A stretch of 64,000 nt of DNA. It comes from Archegozetes longisetosus. Lineage: Eukaryota; Arthropoda; Arachnida; Sarcoptiformes; Trhypochthoniidae. Where the stretch lies: assembly GCA_018873245.2 (NCBI GenBank), contig JAEMBT020000008.1, positions 248,001 to 312,000 on the forward strand. Reading direction: 5' to 3'. The notes beneath the pieces are model-generated. The model did not search any database, was not told where the DNA came from, and saw nothing but the letters and a program-made list of their open reading frames with translations. The stretch's first letter is position 1. Each line of letters starts with the position of its first letter. A program made the translations under genes and the position numbers. Shown piece by piece: positions 11,436-25,396 of this stretch.

Positions 11436-12807
11436 TTATGCCCGAGCCGTTTTCGGAGATGCATATGAAGAATATCTGCTCCTAACGTCACGCGCCAGAC
11501 AACAGGCAGATATCAGAATCAATAACTCAATGAGAACAATACCCACTGCAACATAACCTATTGATTAAATAATAAATAGAATGAAAGCAGAATCGTTATT
11601 AGTATTGGTAAATGGCTCAAACCTAGACTTCCAATCGTTAGCGTCAGATAGTCTTTAATCGCTTGAACACATCCTCTGTCCTGTTTTGTGATATTTCGGT
11701 ATATTATTAAACTCAAATAATAGACTCTTATATAAATATTTTTCAAGTGAATCAAATTGAATCTAAAGGAGTATTTACCCAGGTTTGGTCTGCCCGACAT
11801 TTTCCATTGGAATCGGCATCTTTATCAGTCTTACAACATGACTGAGGATACAAACCTTATAAAAAAGGTTAAAATGAGCTTAAACAATTTTTTAAATCGA
11901 TAAAATCTGATTGACTTTGAAGCTCACTCGAGCTCTTTTCATCTGTAACCATAATCAAAGTTCAATTTTCTTGAAAACTAACTAATTATCCAAACCTTTA
12001 TCGGCTTCTGGTTGTTTTATGTCCCAATCGTGGCGGTCTTTAGCTCCGCAACATTTCAAATGTTTTTGAAATTCGTTAATGGCTCTGTTTGCGGGATCGT
12101 TACTTGATTTAGACCAATCATAAGCTTCTAATGCAGATTGTATTCCGTTTACAGCGTATTTTTCCAACTAAAAAGTAAATAAACGGATGGGCAAATCTTT
12201 TATGCAATAACAAACAAAATTATCTTATTATATAAAATGATAAAAAGGCCCTCACGTCGTATTGATATCTTAAAGCAAGATATGCGCCAACTCCTTGTGC
12301 GACCAGACACAAGAGGATTAGTCCGCTGTACTGTTTAAAAAAGAGTAGTAAAATACGTTACTCTCTTAACAATTGAAGCCTAACTGTTGAGCTCAAATTA
12401 ATGATAGGTTTAATCAGCAATTATTTTCATAAATTATCGTCGTATTTGAGGCTAAAATGAAATTAGAATCAAAATCAAGTCTATAGATGTTGCATTACAG
12501 TGTTAAGCATGCAATAGCTCTCTCTAATGGCACCGAAGCATCCAAGAAAACTAATCAAGAAAATGACACCACCGACAGAGATGAGTACAATCGCTGCGTG
12601 GCTATTACATAAAACAAAAAACAAGTTATCAACTCAGGCAGTATTTCGTACTTTTCATACTGATTCTCATTAATCAATTCAACTTTAGTGTATCTTATAA
12701 GTTATTTTGTTTACGAACCTCGGCGTTTCTTTGATAACATCAGAGATATGATTGTTATATTTGAGAAGTACACGAATCCCAAGATAAAGAATAGCACTTC
12801 CCAATGC
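11436..12807 (-). CDS. Tetraspanin (CD63-like), 5' exon not found
   Basis: A four-pass membrane organiser protein. Seven minus-strand exons join in phase: 12807-12719, 12601-12499, 12330-12256, 12167-11996, 11855-11779, 11680-11623 and 11557-11436, giving 231 aa plus stop. In order they encode the end of TM1, TM2 with FLGCFGAIRESYCML, TM3, and the large extracellular loop with KCCGAKDRHDW, PQSCC, GKC and RGC (six cysteines, CCG motif). TM4 (VGIVLIELLILISACCLA) and a short tail ending SPKTARA follow. The first coding exon (start Met, cytosolic N-terminus, first part of TM1, about 20 residues) ends in phase 0 and should lie upstream of 12807, but I could not identify it. The tail lacks a clear GYxxL sorting signal, which argues against strict CD63 orthology. 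The fold call is certain, the subfamily is not. Confidence 0.93.
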
Positions 12808-14476
12808 CTATCAACAAAAGAAGATTTATTTCATACAACTTAATCAGTGACTAGAAGCGCTTTTATTTTATTATGGAAAAACTAAATTATTGTGCATTCA
12901 TATCTAGTCAGTATAAACTAGAACAATGGATATTATTAACTTAATTTAATAATATTTTCAACAGATCAAAACTTTTGATTCAAAAATACATCTAACTTTT
13001 ACAATCTTAAGTGCATTTCAAGTATTCTCATCCAAATGCTTACTCGTTTTTACCTTAAATTACTTTTTAGGCTTTTGGAAGGAGTGGCAGACAATATTGT
13101 TGAAAATGACGCGCTACAACAATCTTCATAAGTTAGGCCTCAAACCACGTTAAGTCTGCCTCTATGCAATCAACTTAAACATTGGCGTCATTCGCAACAA
13201 TACTGTCCTCCATTCCGTCGAAAAACCACTTTTTGCCCTGGATGCAAGTTGTAGATATAGGTTTAAAAGTTTCGAGAATATCGGCTTTATGGTTGAAATG
13301 TAATTTAGTTGTAAAGATTGCAAGATTCAGCTCAATTGATTAGAATATACGTCTACAATACTCACGAGCCACATAAAGTTGAATATGAACAAAACTATTT
13401 TAATAATGGAGCCGCCACAACTCATAGCCATTTCACAATAATTATGCTAGTTTTATTGAAAACAAAAAGAATCACTTTTGATAAGCAAAAATGTGTCGTT
13501 ATATAACTAGATTCAGGTGTGAATGTTATGATTCCACAAAATGCTTTATAACGTTAGATTGCTTTAAGCCAAACTTACGATATGCTACAAAATTATCATC
13601 GAAAGTGTTGTTAAGGTGATCACAAAGCAATGACTTGCAATCAAAATGCATTTATTGCAATGATTCTCAAGTTTTATGTTTTTATTCAGGCTTAATGTTT
13701 ATTCAATGAGCTGTTCAGTCGAAACACTAAGCAATTTCATTTCACTTATTTTTCATTTTTGTATTTTCATTTATTTAAGCAAATTGTGTAAGATGTCTGC
13801 TTATTTTTATGGTAATTCGGACAAATTATGTTAACAGCTTGAGAAGACAAATTTTTCAAATTGATTCGTTCCAATGCTTCACAGGGTTTAAGGAAAAACT
13901 ACTTTTATCAAATTTGAAATTCGTTTGACCTTTTAGTAAAAATGGTTCAGTTCATTAAAAACATTAGTTTAGTATAACTTTTTGATCTAAACTTTTTTCA
14001 AGGCAATTAATCGTTTTGTAATTATTTACCTTCGACTTTGAGTGAAACAAATCATTTGTTTGAAGTGATTTTCAATTTGTATTATCATGAAATAAGAGTT
14101 GGCTGTACTGTGTCTATATGGGCGCACTCCACTATAACTAACCGCTAAACCAAGTCCGTACGCAAAACTATCCAAATTGTTTACATAACACAAATTAACT
14201 GAAACGCAAAATTAACATTTCACATAAAGGATCTTAAACAAGTGCGTTGGGTTGAAAAATTTTTAATAAAGTTAATTACTAAACCCCTCGAATAAATTTC
14301 AATAAAGTTTTAATTGATAGTCAAATAACGTATTTTCTCGAAAACCTTTTCCATATTTGAGTGGAATAAACATTTGAAACAAATAACAGCTCAATATATA
14401 ATAAAACCAGAATAAATATAACGAATTAAGATAACTGATATATAAGTTTAATCATCGAATGATTTATAGACTTTCT
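12808..14476. other. Region between tetraspanin and FBXO9
   Basis: It should include the first tetraspanin exon and promoter and the FBXO9 3'UTR. Scanning the minus strand for an ATG followed by a phase-0 half of TM1 gave no convincing candidate. The rest is AT-rich, and the plus-strand 62-codon frame at 13318 looks spurious. Confidence 0.4.
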
Positions 14477-16079
14477 TCATATGAGTGGGTATTCGGCTTC
14501 TGACACGTAGCTCTTCACACGAGAGAACCAAAAAGCTGGAAAACGGTTCGGACTCAATTCGAAAGAAGTGACACTTTCCTGACCATTAGGCCTCTTATTG
14601 TGAACTGAATAATAAGTCCAACATAGCTGACAGTTTCGCTTCTTCTTGACATTTCGCACTTCAACCGATATGTGAAAAGTTTGCGACGAAAATGATTTAT
14701 CACGAGATTTGTTTTTATATTTTCGTGTCATTTGACTACTTTCTGAAACATAATCTCGTTTCAGAACAGCCGTTATTACCGAACCATTTATGCGATAGTG
14801 ACCGCTCAATACATTATTATTCTTAGGTTTTCTGTGACGAAGTGATGGCAAACTTTGGTACGGATCGTCAGGAGTTGTCAGCATCAATACATATCCTTTT
14901 CAAAAATCAAAATTATAAATTATTCAATACATATACATATCTTTATTTGTTCTAAATTCAAATCTGATTCATTAACAATAGAAGTACTGACCGTCAGGAA
15001 AGAACCTCAAGTATCTATAATATTCGACGAGATAACAAGGTCTGTAGTGCCTGTCTTGAAAGGAAGCCTCTCCTTGACGTATATAAGTTGTACGACTTAT
15101 ATAACAGCCGTTGAAGTTTGGTCGAACTCTTTCCATAAACATATGCCGCCAATTATTTCCATAGTTTGATATCAAGGAACTACTCGAAGAGCCCCATGTC
15201 TTGTAACAAGACAAGCGCCATATTTCTGCGTCGCCTTTAATTACAACAAATACTAGAAACACTTGAAATCGAATTGAAATAAGTTAATTACGTGATGCGA
15301 TATAAAATCCACGGCAAACTGAACCAAACATTTCTAGAGATCGCAAATCGAGTTCATTCGATACGATCTAAAGCAATAGTATATGAAACCGAAATTTTAA
15401 AAATTCCAATCTATTTATAATTTAGACAATATTTATACCCATTTGAGTATATGAAGCACTACTTCGAAAGGTAATGAAGAGAAGTGTGTCTTCGAAGTTG
15501 TGGTTTGTGGTGAGCACAATAATATATTCCCGAATTCATCGCTATTTATTCGCAAAAATCGCGAAATAAGATCGCAATCATTTTCGTCAAAGTCATCTAA
15601 ATTATCAATCATATTATTATTTTGAATCGATTGGCTATTTTCTGGGTTTTGTAGCGAAGAATTGGAGACACTGTCGTCATTATTGGCCATTTGCTGTATT
15701 TGAGCCTCAAATTTATACATTTTGAACTCAATGTCGGGAACCAATTGGGTCGCTCGCCTATAGTCAGCCACTGCGTCGTATAGTTTGCCATTTTGTTCAA
15801 GAAGAACACCTCTCTTGAAGAGACACATCGCTTCCATTTCAAGACCTGTCACTAATTCATCATTATTTCTATGTAAAACAATATTTATTTGTTTAAGTCA
15901 AAAACTTTCAGTGTTTTCTAACAATTCATTTAATACTTCATATTGTTTTGACTTTTTAATTTATTATTCAACAACTCTCTTCGCCAGCTTTCGCGAAAGT
16001 CCTCCAACACTTCCATCAAATTGTTTTGATTCGAGTCATCAGTTTCTAAATTTCGATTGCGTTCTGACTCTTCAGCCAT
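14477..16079 (-). CDS. FBXO9: F-box only protein 9 (SCF ubiquitin ligase substrate receptor)
   Basis: Five minus-strand exons join in phase: 16079-15937, 15868-15439, 15367-15292, 15234-14992 and 14895-14477, giving about 436 aa (human about 447). The protein recruits substrates to SKP1-CUL1; in mammals FBXO9 acts on TTI1/TELO2 in mTOR signalling. The N-terminus is acidic with LEDFRESWRRELL. A TPR-like helical pair follows, with QNGKLYDAVADYRRATQLVPDIEFKMY. The F-box starts near residue 178 (SSLPFEVVLHILKW, then the next exon). RDAEIWRL, YISRTTYIRQGE, VEYYRYLRFFPDG, MLTTPDDP and FSRVKSYVSEAEYPL follow in the conserved order. The chosen ATG (16079) has a good context (A...ATGG). The frame stays open upstream to a possible acceptor at 16151, so an earlier start in another exon is possible. 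The start is the least certain point. Confidence 0.95.
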
Positions 16080-16351
16080 CAGTCCAGGAAAATGTCCAAA
16101 ATTGTTGTCGTCGTCAAAATTGTTATCACTTTTATTAGCATTTCTCTGATCCTAGTATGAAATTGAAATTAATGGTCAACTTAAATAAATTATCAGACAA
16201 TGACTACCATTTTTCGATAAGTTGTGAAACTTTAAGTAAATAGCAGTGAAATTTAAAAGCAAGTATTGCGCAATCGTTTCGTTTTTAAAACAATAACTCG
16301 CGGTCAGAATTGAACCTAACAACTGAGTTAAAGAATAATTTTGATCTTTTC

Positions 16352-16366
16352 GCGGCCGCCATTACT
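16352..16366. promoter_or_regulatory. GCGGCCGCCAT element upstream of FBXO9
   Basis: A GC-rich 11-mer containing CCGCCAT, the YY1/Pho-type core, stands out in the AT-rich background about 270 bases upstream of the FBXO9 start. Placement suggests a promoter element. This is inference from position and motif only. Confidence 0.3.
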
Positions 16367-17948
16367 TCTGGTTATTGTTAGGACAAAACATTTTCTGTTT
16401 TATGTAACTTATTTATTGTTCATAATCCAATAGTGAGCAGTCTATTTGTTTACTTCGTGTGACTTTCACTCGAGTTTGCGGTCACAAAATCGTATCACTC
16501 TTTTGATGACTTAAAATTGAATAACTACAAAATTAAACTATAATAACATATCTGTCATACTATTTTAATTTTGAATTGTACATTTTTTAGAAAATGTCAA
16601 CCATTACAGAAATACTCATTAATATGTTATCAGAAACCAATTCATAGATTCATATTCGACAAAATTGGACGTAAACACAACTTTTGTCATGTGATTCAAT
16701 ACAAAAGTAGAAAACGAAAAATCTTCAAACGAATACTTTATTATTGAATAACACCAAGAGATAGCGTTATATGTTCTCTTTGTCAACTTAAACTTTATGA
16801 ATCAAATTTTTGTTCAAATGTATTGTTGCGCAACAACAGCGAAGTGATTCACTTAAGTAAACAGATCTAAACTTGTGATACTTCGAAAAAGTATTGAAAT
16901 TAGTAACGACGACGTCTAATAAAATAATAAAAAGCATTTGAAAATTGATTAGAATGCTTTGATTATAATTTGGCACGTAAGGAACCAAAGTTAGTGGCAT
17001 GCACTGCATCCAAATTACGATCTATCCCTAAATCAAATCCTTCAAACACTTTTATTACATTGAAATACATTTTCCACATTCATAATTGAAAAACTTGTTG
17101 ACAAAATAAAATTTGATTCATTAACTTTATCACTGAATAATATGTGTTTCGATAAAAACTTCATTGTGTCTGCTTTTGTTATATTTGACTAAAGTATAGT
17201 TTTTTCAATTTGAATAGTGTATTTTAGCAAATGTTTTTAATAAATTTGCCATTGGGTCACATTAAACAATAAAGTATTTTAATTATTGAATGGGCCCAAT
17301 CAAAACTTATGATTAAAGATTAAACCGTCACTTTCTTACTTATAGCTTACATTGGATCCTATATTCTCAAAGTCAATGCACTCATCAATATATGAAAAGT
17401 AAGAAAACTATATTTTCAACTTTGATTTATATTAAAGTGATTAAAATTGAGGCTTTAATTAATATGAAATTCAAGATCAATGATTATTTGGCAATTTGTG
17501 AAAAATTGATGAATATCCATTTAGCGTTAATTCAATTTGAAGTTTCTGTTAGTTCTGACGCCTGATAACTTTGGAGCTGCAACAAGGCTTAATCATATTT
17601 TCTTCAAATATCATAATATGAATGATGTAGTTTTATTTCGCCAATTTTAATGTGTTTTCTCATTTCTCTCGATTTCCTAAAAACCGATATTTGTATAATA
17701 TTTGCGACAATTTGATTTCTTTTTCATCAATCAACTTAAATAATCATTTTGGTTAGGAAACCCTTAATTAGTTGAATTTTTACTTGGGAACCGCTTGCAT
17801 AGTTTTAACTAAATCAGACTTTGCCGAAGGTCCTATAGTACAGAAGAGTGTCCTTTCAAAATTTGTCCAAATTTAAGGCACGGAGAGGTAAACTCATTGG
17901 ATTTGAGAAACAATTTTTCTCGAAACTGCTAATTTTATAAAGAAGTTT

Positions 17949-18120
17949 AGCCTTTGGACGGGTTGCAGTACACTATTGTTGCGGTCACGATCATGTTTTA
18001 CGTTAAGCTAAGGTTAGATAATATTGAAAAAAGCAGACATAAGCCAAACTTAAACTCACAAAGTATTATTGTAGAGCGTGATTTGCCACAACAGAGTCTA
18101 TAGCAACCCGTCTAAAAGCC
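17949..18120. repeat. Foldback (MITE-like) element with about 40-base inverted arms
   Basis: The left arm (17949-17989) contains GACGGGTTGC followed by TTGTTGCGGTCACG. The right arm (18077-18120) read in reverse complement gives GACGGGTTGC followed by TGTTGTGGCAAATCACG. The outer 18 bases pair nearly perfectly (GCCTTTGGACGGGTTGC against GGCTTTTAGACGGGTTGC), and pairing continues with gaps. The 90-base centre is unrelated. Size (about 170 bases) and structure fit a MITE or a diverged foldback. No target-site duplication was recognised. Confidence 0.5.
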
Positions 18121-21100
18121 AATTTTTTTCATTTTAAGCCTCTTACTTTAAAGATTATGTTTTAACTGAATTTATTAATCATCCAGGAGTGTATGGTACA
18201 AAAATTGTGCTTTTCTAGATAAATCTAAATTAAAGTAAAATTTTGTTTTGGAAATATTTTCTCATTTATAGATCGGATTTTCCGCAGTCTTAAGGAAAAT
18301 TTGAACGATCAATTCAAAATGAAATCTAAGATCAATTATGTTCTTATTGAAAAGAACTTATTTTCTCATTATTGAGTTCCAAAAGTTTGAATAAGAATTA
18401 ATTTAAAATCTTCTTTGTTGGAAATATTAAATTATTTAATTAAATAGTTGTTCAAATATTCATGAATTATAAGTGAGATATTGAAGACGATATACCAAAT
18501 AAAAGATGATAATGACAGTGAATGGAAATGTGTATATAAGGCAAGCATTATTTCACATTATTTGAAGTACTTCTTCGATCCCTCCTTCGCTTTGCACGAT
18601 ATCCGCTCATTAACTGAAACTTTGCACCTTTTCCCATATATGATGTGCTCTAATGTTAGTTTTACTTTAATATATTTGCGTCCAATAAACTTACCTCAAA
18701 CTTATCGAACTTTGATAGAAAAGTTTTTTTAAACAGGCTTTGTATGAACGTTTTGGTGCCGATATAGAAAGGCGACGGCGATATTTTTGGTTACACATCC
18801 ATCAGTCGCCCAAATTTTGTCGATAACGGTCACTATTTCTAACATTAAGATCTCATAAAAATTAAATAATTTTTCAAATGAAAACAATTAAATTTTGTTT
18901 CAGAAAATGAATTGTTTTAAATTGATGGTTTTCAGAATAACTGTAAGGCCTCTGGTAATATATCTATATTTTTCTGTGGTTTTTTGAAAAAATTTGTTCG
19001 TTAATTTATTTGAAAGATATAAGTTCTTTTGAAAAGTTTAAATTAATCTTTTGTGAGAATTTCGATTTATCATAGCTTTATTTTTAGAATTTTTTCCCCA
19101 AAGTTAATCAATTTGAAAAAACTGAAAATTTTCTCATCCAAAAGAGTTTAGTATTTTTATTGAATTAATAAATTATCTTATTTGGATGAAATTTTAATAG
19201 TAAAAGATAATTAAAGTTAAAGATATAATTGTTTGCGACAAGATTTGGGTGACTCACGGAACCATATATATTGCAGTTGCCTTTTCACCAGTCTTCCTAT
19301 TCATGCTAATTTGAATAAAATATTTTTGCAACTAGTTTTACTCACTTCAGTCTAATATATTTGATATTTTCAAAGACTTCGAATTAACTGTAGATTTGCT
19401 AAAATTAATCTTTGAACAAGATTCAATGATTTGAATTTATATTAAGGTTTTCCATCATTTCATTTGTTCATCATTGATGATCATTTTGATGATCCTCACA
19501 AATTTAGATGAAAAAAGTCTATTAAATCACAATCAAAATTTGTAAGACTTAAAAATAGAGTTAGAAATGAATAGGCTGAGTAATCAGCTAACGACTGATT
19601 TTATGTTGGCTCAAATCTTTTAGAACTCAATTCAATTTGACTTTATCTTAATAGATATTTAGATTCGAAATAATTTTAATTTTGAGTACGCTTTATAAAA
19701 TGTCTTTTCTACTCACAAACTTGAGTTAAGAAGATATATTTAGCTTGAGATGATTGACTAAGTCGAAAATAAAAAACTTGATTCTAGATCAACAATCCAA
19801 AAGATGCTGTTAACAACGATTTTATCGAAGTTTGCAAATTAAAAAAAGTTACATAATATATGATAGATCTTAATTCTTTTGAATTTATTAATGAATTGTC
19901 TGAGTAATTAACTTTAATCTGAAAACATCTGTCTTCAAATCTTATTATGAGAGCTTAAATACTTTTTGTTAAAGTTATCAAAATAAGTTTTGTTTGAAAC
20001 TCGTTCTTCTCTGAACGTCACTTTTTATGACAGCTTATATGTGATCGTTTGGCTTTTATTTTAACTCATTTTTTATCGCAAATATCATCTGCCATTTGAA
20101 TGGCTTTATATTGGATAATCAAACTTATGATAGTTAGAACTTGATGTCATTCGATTCGATTGATTTGGTTTGAAATTTTGTTTTGGGATAGATTTAGTCA
20201 AAAGTATTATGAAGTGATAACTTGATATTAAGTTGTGAATCATCAAAATAATGAACCTATAATATGTTGTCCAGTATGTATTTGAATCGACACAACAAAA
20301 TTAATAATTTGAAATCTAAATCTAGCGTAAAAGTAATTAGACTTCAATTTTTGCATTTTAAGACACCGGCATATTATGAAGTGCTCGAAAGTATTAGATT
20401 TCTCTGAAATTGATGTAAAACAAAAACAGAATAAAAATTGGAGTGTGTCTTCATTCTGAATAATAGCCAACTCCATTACTTTGATCGATATCCTTCATTT
20501 TGAACAGAAAGTTTTGGCGCAAATATTTAAACATAATTAGACTGTATTTTTAGAAGTCGGTCTCTAGTATTGAACATTACTGTTATATGAATTGTCGGCT
20601 CATATCAAAGGAATTGACTAAACCTTTTTTGTGCCATAATACGATACTCACGCGTTACACTCCAAAATTTAGGCGCAAACTTAACTTTGGAAAAGGCAGG
20701 TGTGCCTTCACTCATATTTTCGTTCAAATTATGCCGTTTTTCTGAATTTCAGAAACAGTTATACTATCAATACTTATTACAAATTAACAATAAAACATTG
20801 CGTTAAATCAATTGAGAATTCATTTTGACTGATTCTTTCGTACGAATTCTATCTCTGAAAAATATTACTATAATTTTAAGTACAGTTTATAATGAAGTGT
20901 CTGCTCATTTATTTTGAGTTTAAAATTTAAGGATTCTAACTTTATTTTTAGTCAATCTATATTTTATCCATGAAAAAATGATAGAAATTGATAGTAGCAA
21001 AGCAGTGATCTTTATTTGTTAACTGTTAAATTGCTATGTTTTCACAACTCATTTTTTCCATTTAGTTGCGTTAAAGTAAATTATTTTCAATGCACTTTAT

Positions 21101-22410
21101 AAAACTGTCGTTAAATAATCAAAATTTTAATTAACAAAAACAAATACAATAGCATTGTGTCAATTTTGGAAAGTTTTGAAGTTGGACCAGAAGTTTCTCG
21201 TGGAAAGTATGATCGATCACAAAGTGGTTGCAAGTTTGCAGAATGTTTGCTCTATCGAACAAGACTTAAAGGTGAGCTGAATGGAGTGAGAGTCACTATA
21301 CTTAAAGTTGGAATCTCGAGCACCGGTCTTATTGATAGAGAATGAGTGTTCAACTCAAATATCATTAAAGTATAACATAATTTGAGTAAAATATCTTTTG
21401 GCAAATTAAGAATTTGATAACTGAAATAATATTGACGCCACTTGTGATAAGTTTGAAAATCAACTTTTATTATTGTAATACTAGAGCTCTAACAAGTGAG
21501 ACGGAGAAGAAAAATAAACTACTGGCAAGATTGGAAAAGGTCTGGTCTATGGTTTGGCGCCAGAGAGCAACTCATTTGCCACTTTGTTTGATGAATGAGA
21601 GGGAATTTTTGCGGCTTATTTCATAGGAGGTCCTATCAGATTGTGACACATAATTCTGTTGCTATATTTTTCTATCAAACAGAATCCATTTTCGAACATC
21701 ACGTTTCAGCGATACCAGTAATACCTGGTCTTTACAGAAAGAGAAAAAAATTAAACTCATTTCTCCAAATAAATTAGACTTACATATAGAGCTTCGAATT
21801 TTTCAGAATATTATTTATAGAACTTTGAGCCAAATCCAGGTGCAAAATAATTAACGTTTCAATAGTTTTAGTGCATTTCCTGCATTAAATTACTTGATTT
21901 TGAGCTAACCCTATCATTATAAAAATTTTCTTCTTTTTTACAGCATTTGTACGAACGGTCTGTGAGTTGTGGACACAGTATTTCGTATTGGAGTGACGGC
22001 TAATATTTACCTTTTACAATTATTAAGGCGGAGACATATTTGAATGACCACTTGATCCTTAAAATGGCAGTAATTATTGAGGAAATATTGCAGACCCTAG
22101 CTTCATTTTACATGCATTTTTCGAGTTATGCAGACTTAAGCATACATTTTTAACATCATTATAATTGTTAGCGTTGCCAACAAGTTAGTTACCAAAACAT
22201 AGAATTTTATGTTAATTTTTTCTTTTTTCGAAAAATCATCTCATATTATGTGCTCTTCAAATTTGACGTCTTTATCCTGTGTCTCCGCTTGAAGACTAAT
22301 TGTGTTTAAATTTGACTGATTCCTGAGTCAAAGCTCTATTACAGAACAATCAGTCTATCCCTCCTTTTTAGCAAAATATCTCAATTTTGCAATAATAGTA
22401 TCTAGTTAGC

Positions 22411-22440
22411 AGATATAATCAGATATAATCAGATATAGTC
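22411..22440. repeat. Tandem repeat, three copies of AGATATAATC
   Basis: Two identical 10-mers are followed by a third with one change (AGATATAGTC). Confidence 0.8.
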
Positions 22441-25349
22441 AGTTAGAATCCCGATTAAGGCAACAACAATTGATTTTCTACACTAATATTTAGAATTAGA
22501 TAATCAGATAAAGCTATTGACTATGTAAATTATCTGATCTATATCGTTTAGATTAAACTATGAATACAAAAACATTGCATAGAATTAAGACAAATAACAT
22601 GCGAAACATTATTAGTTTTAAGGCAAATAATCATATTTATTCCATTATTGAGTAAATAAATTGGCATTTGGTCCAATGGTCTTGAATTAAAGGCTGTAGA
22701 TATAGATAGGAAAATGCAGGTAAAATGAGTCTGTGCGTTGTGCTCGTAGCACGCAATCCCTGTTAGTTGTTTCTGCTTTTGCAATCAAACAAAACAGATA
22801 TTGATGATATTGCTTCACAAATTGATAGGCTTTGCTTGTCTTGTTAGCAATACATTTAGCGTCTGGTTTTGTATATTATGCTAAATACTGTGTGACCAAC
22901 TTTTGGGGAGAACTGCAACAGTATTAAGAGAGCGATCCAGTGATAGACAGAGTCGAATTCACAGAACATCATAGAGAGAGACCACAGATCAGAGTAAGAG
23001 AAACTGTATTGAAAAACAACTGCAAAGCATTGCCAATACTGATTGCATACCTCGCCCTTATTTTCATTTCATTTCCAACTCTAATATACATTTAGCTGTT
23101 AGTGTCAATTCCCAGAGTGACTTTGATATGCACTAAGTCTTGTATTATTAATAATAGTTGAGGATTTTTTGTCATCGATACCCACCCTTTTTGGTTATCT
23201 GTTCTGAGCTTTATTTTTTCAATTGAAGCTTCAAATATAAAACAATCTTTTTTCTATTAATTCTTATAAATGAAAAGTTAGAGAATATTATATAAAGATA
23301 ATGAAAAATTCTATATTTATATGACTTAATATTGAAAAGAATTGACTTTTGAGAAAAAAATCATTTACTTCAAGTTCGTTTATATCAAACTCCTCTTCAT
23401 TTGGCTAATAAATTAGGTCAAAGCAAACTATTTTAATTCAGTTCTATTTTTGTTAAGTTTTTTTAGGAATCTTAAACTTTTGTAAATCAGATGCTGTGAT
23501 AGCATTGCAATAAGAGAATGCATTTGGTATCTTGAATTGAAGAAATCGATGCAGATTTTGCATTTGACGAAATTTTCTCAATAGTAGTAAACGCTCTCAA
23601 GCTTTATTTTATCTTGAAAATGATTTATTTTAATATTCAATATCAAATTATCATCGGAGAAACAGGAGTAGAATTTTGAAAATGAACTAGATGGTACATT
23701 ACATGCATTCACATTTCAATTTAATAGAATTGAAATTAATTGATAAGATAGATGAAAGAAGAAACCAAATATTTCTGAAGATTTGCAAAATAAACTAAAA
23801 ATTACAAAAATAAATGACCAAAAATAGAAGAATGAAATAGAAACATAGTTTGAATGCAAAGCTTCTTTACATGTATAGTAAATTACAGAGATGTGAATCT
23901 GAGAATAACGGCGAACTTTTGTTACAGAGAAAAATATTTGTTCATCTTATTAAAGTTGAAGTAAACCAGAAAGTTGAAATGACTGGAAAAATTGATCTAT
24001 TTTCGGAATTTGTTTGATGTGCAAATAATAAGTAGGCTTTTTATTAGTAAAATGCTGTTATATTGAACGTTAGCAATCATTTTCTCTGTCTTATCCATTC
24101 TCTCTGCTCTGTACTGGTCCTTACTCTCTATCATCTCTTACACTGTATAATACATATGTGATTGTAATGTTTTTGCAAAACTACAAGCAGTCGATTCTTT
24201 TTCCTGTCGAATTAATCTCCACCCTGTAATTTACGCCAAGTAATGAGTTTCGCCAACAACTCTGCACACAATTGAAAACCACGTAATTTTGGTTTGTTCT
24301 CATATTATGCTTTTATTGTCTATTTCGATATAGTCTAAATAACTTCATTTTGAGGCAAAACTTTCCGATTTGACTCAATTAGTTTTTTATGGTAACTATT
24401 AATTAAATTAAAAACTGATTGTACAGCACTATAAGAGTTTTACTTGATTTTTAACTAAAATTTTGTTTTCTAATTTAATTCTTTCAGCTAAGTTGGTATC
24501 AGATATTTAACTCTGCATTTAATAAGTTCAAAATTGGCTCAAATATGAAAGCGTCGCACTGTTTTCAATGTTGCATGAAGTGCATGAAAACAATAATGAT
24601 TATGAAATATTAACTTTTATCACGCCTTCGCTGTGATAATCACTTGAAACAGAGTCAAAGATATAGACAGAGAGTTGTTCTAACTCTAAAAAAATGTCTT
24701 TTAGCTGAATATTTATATGCATTGTTCTGAACGCATAAATGAGTTATAGTTTCTATTTCCGGCTCTCTATCATACATAGTAATGGTAGATGTTCTGACTT
24801 TAACTCGAATTGCATTCTAGATTTATATTCGCAAGAATATATAGCATATCCTTCAAATGATTATATTTTAATAATTGTTCTAAAATTTGTTCTAATTGAA
24901 AAATGCATTGTAAAAAACTGAGCTCAATTAAAAGACTTGATATAATGAGTGAATGTACAAATTTAGCCATTTGTGAGCACTAAATTGTGAAGCTTCTCCC
25001 ACACTATGTAGAGTAAATTATATCAGATACTTATCAGACAAAAATTACCGGATAAGTGATGCTAGAATTATATTACATATGTAGTTATGGTTCGCATGCA
25101 TTAGGGATCACAGTTTGGTGTCGAGATATGTGAAAGTTTTGCCGCACGCAAAATATTAAATGGATATATGGATATGTAGTTCTGTATAAGCAATATTTGA
25201 TACATGGTGGGAATCGTTAAACTACTTCTCGTTTGTTATTATTAATAATCAGTAGCCACTAAATAAAAATTCTTTATGCATTCTATATAGTGACCATTAC
25301 AACCCATTCGATTCCCTAAAGAAAATAACATTAAACGAATAAAGCAACA

Positions 25350-25351
<2 letters not shown>

Positions 25352-25394
<43 letters not shown>
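25352..25394. repeat. (GA)n microsatellite, about 43 bases
   Basis: An uninterrupted AG/GA tract on the plus strand within the gene-free interval. Confidence 0.98.

Positions 25395-25396
<2 letters not shown>

Noticed and set aside
16270..16320. tRNA-like B box GGTTCAATTCT on the minus strand
   Set aside because: No acceptor stem partner or cloverleaf could be formed around it.
18761..18790. GAAAGGCGACGGCG stretch as an alternative Ahr first exon (basic Arg run)
   Set aside because: It lacks the YATKRRRRN context, which is found exactly at 46.7 kb with a matching phase.
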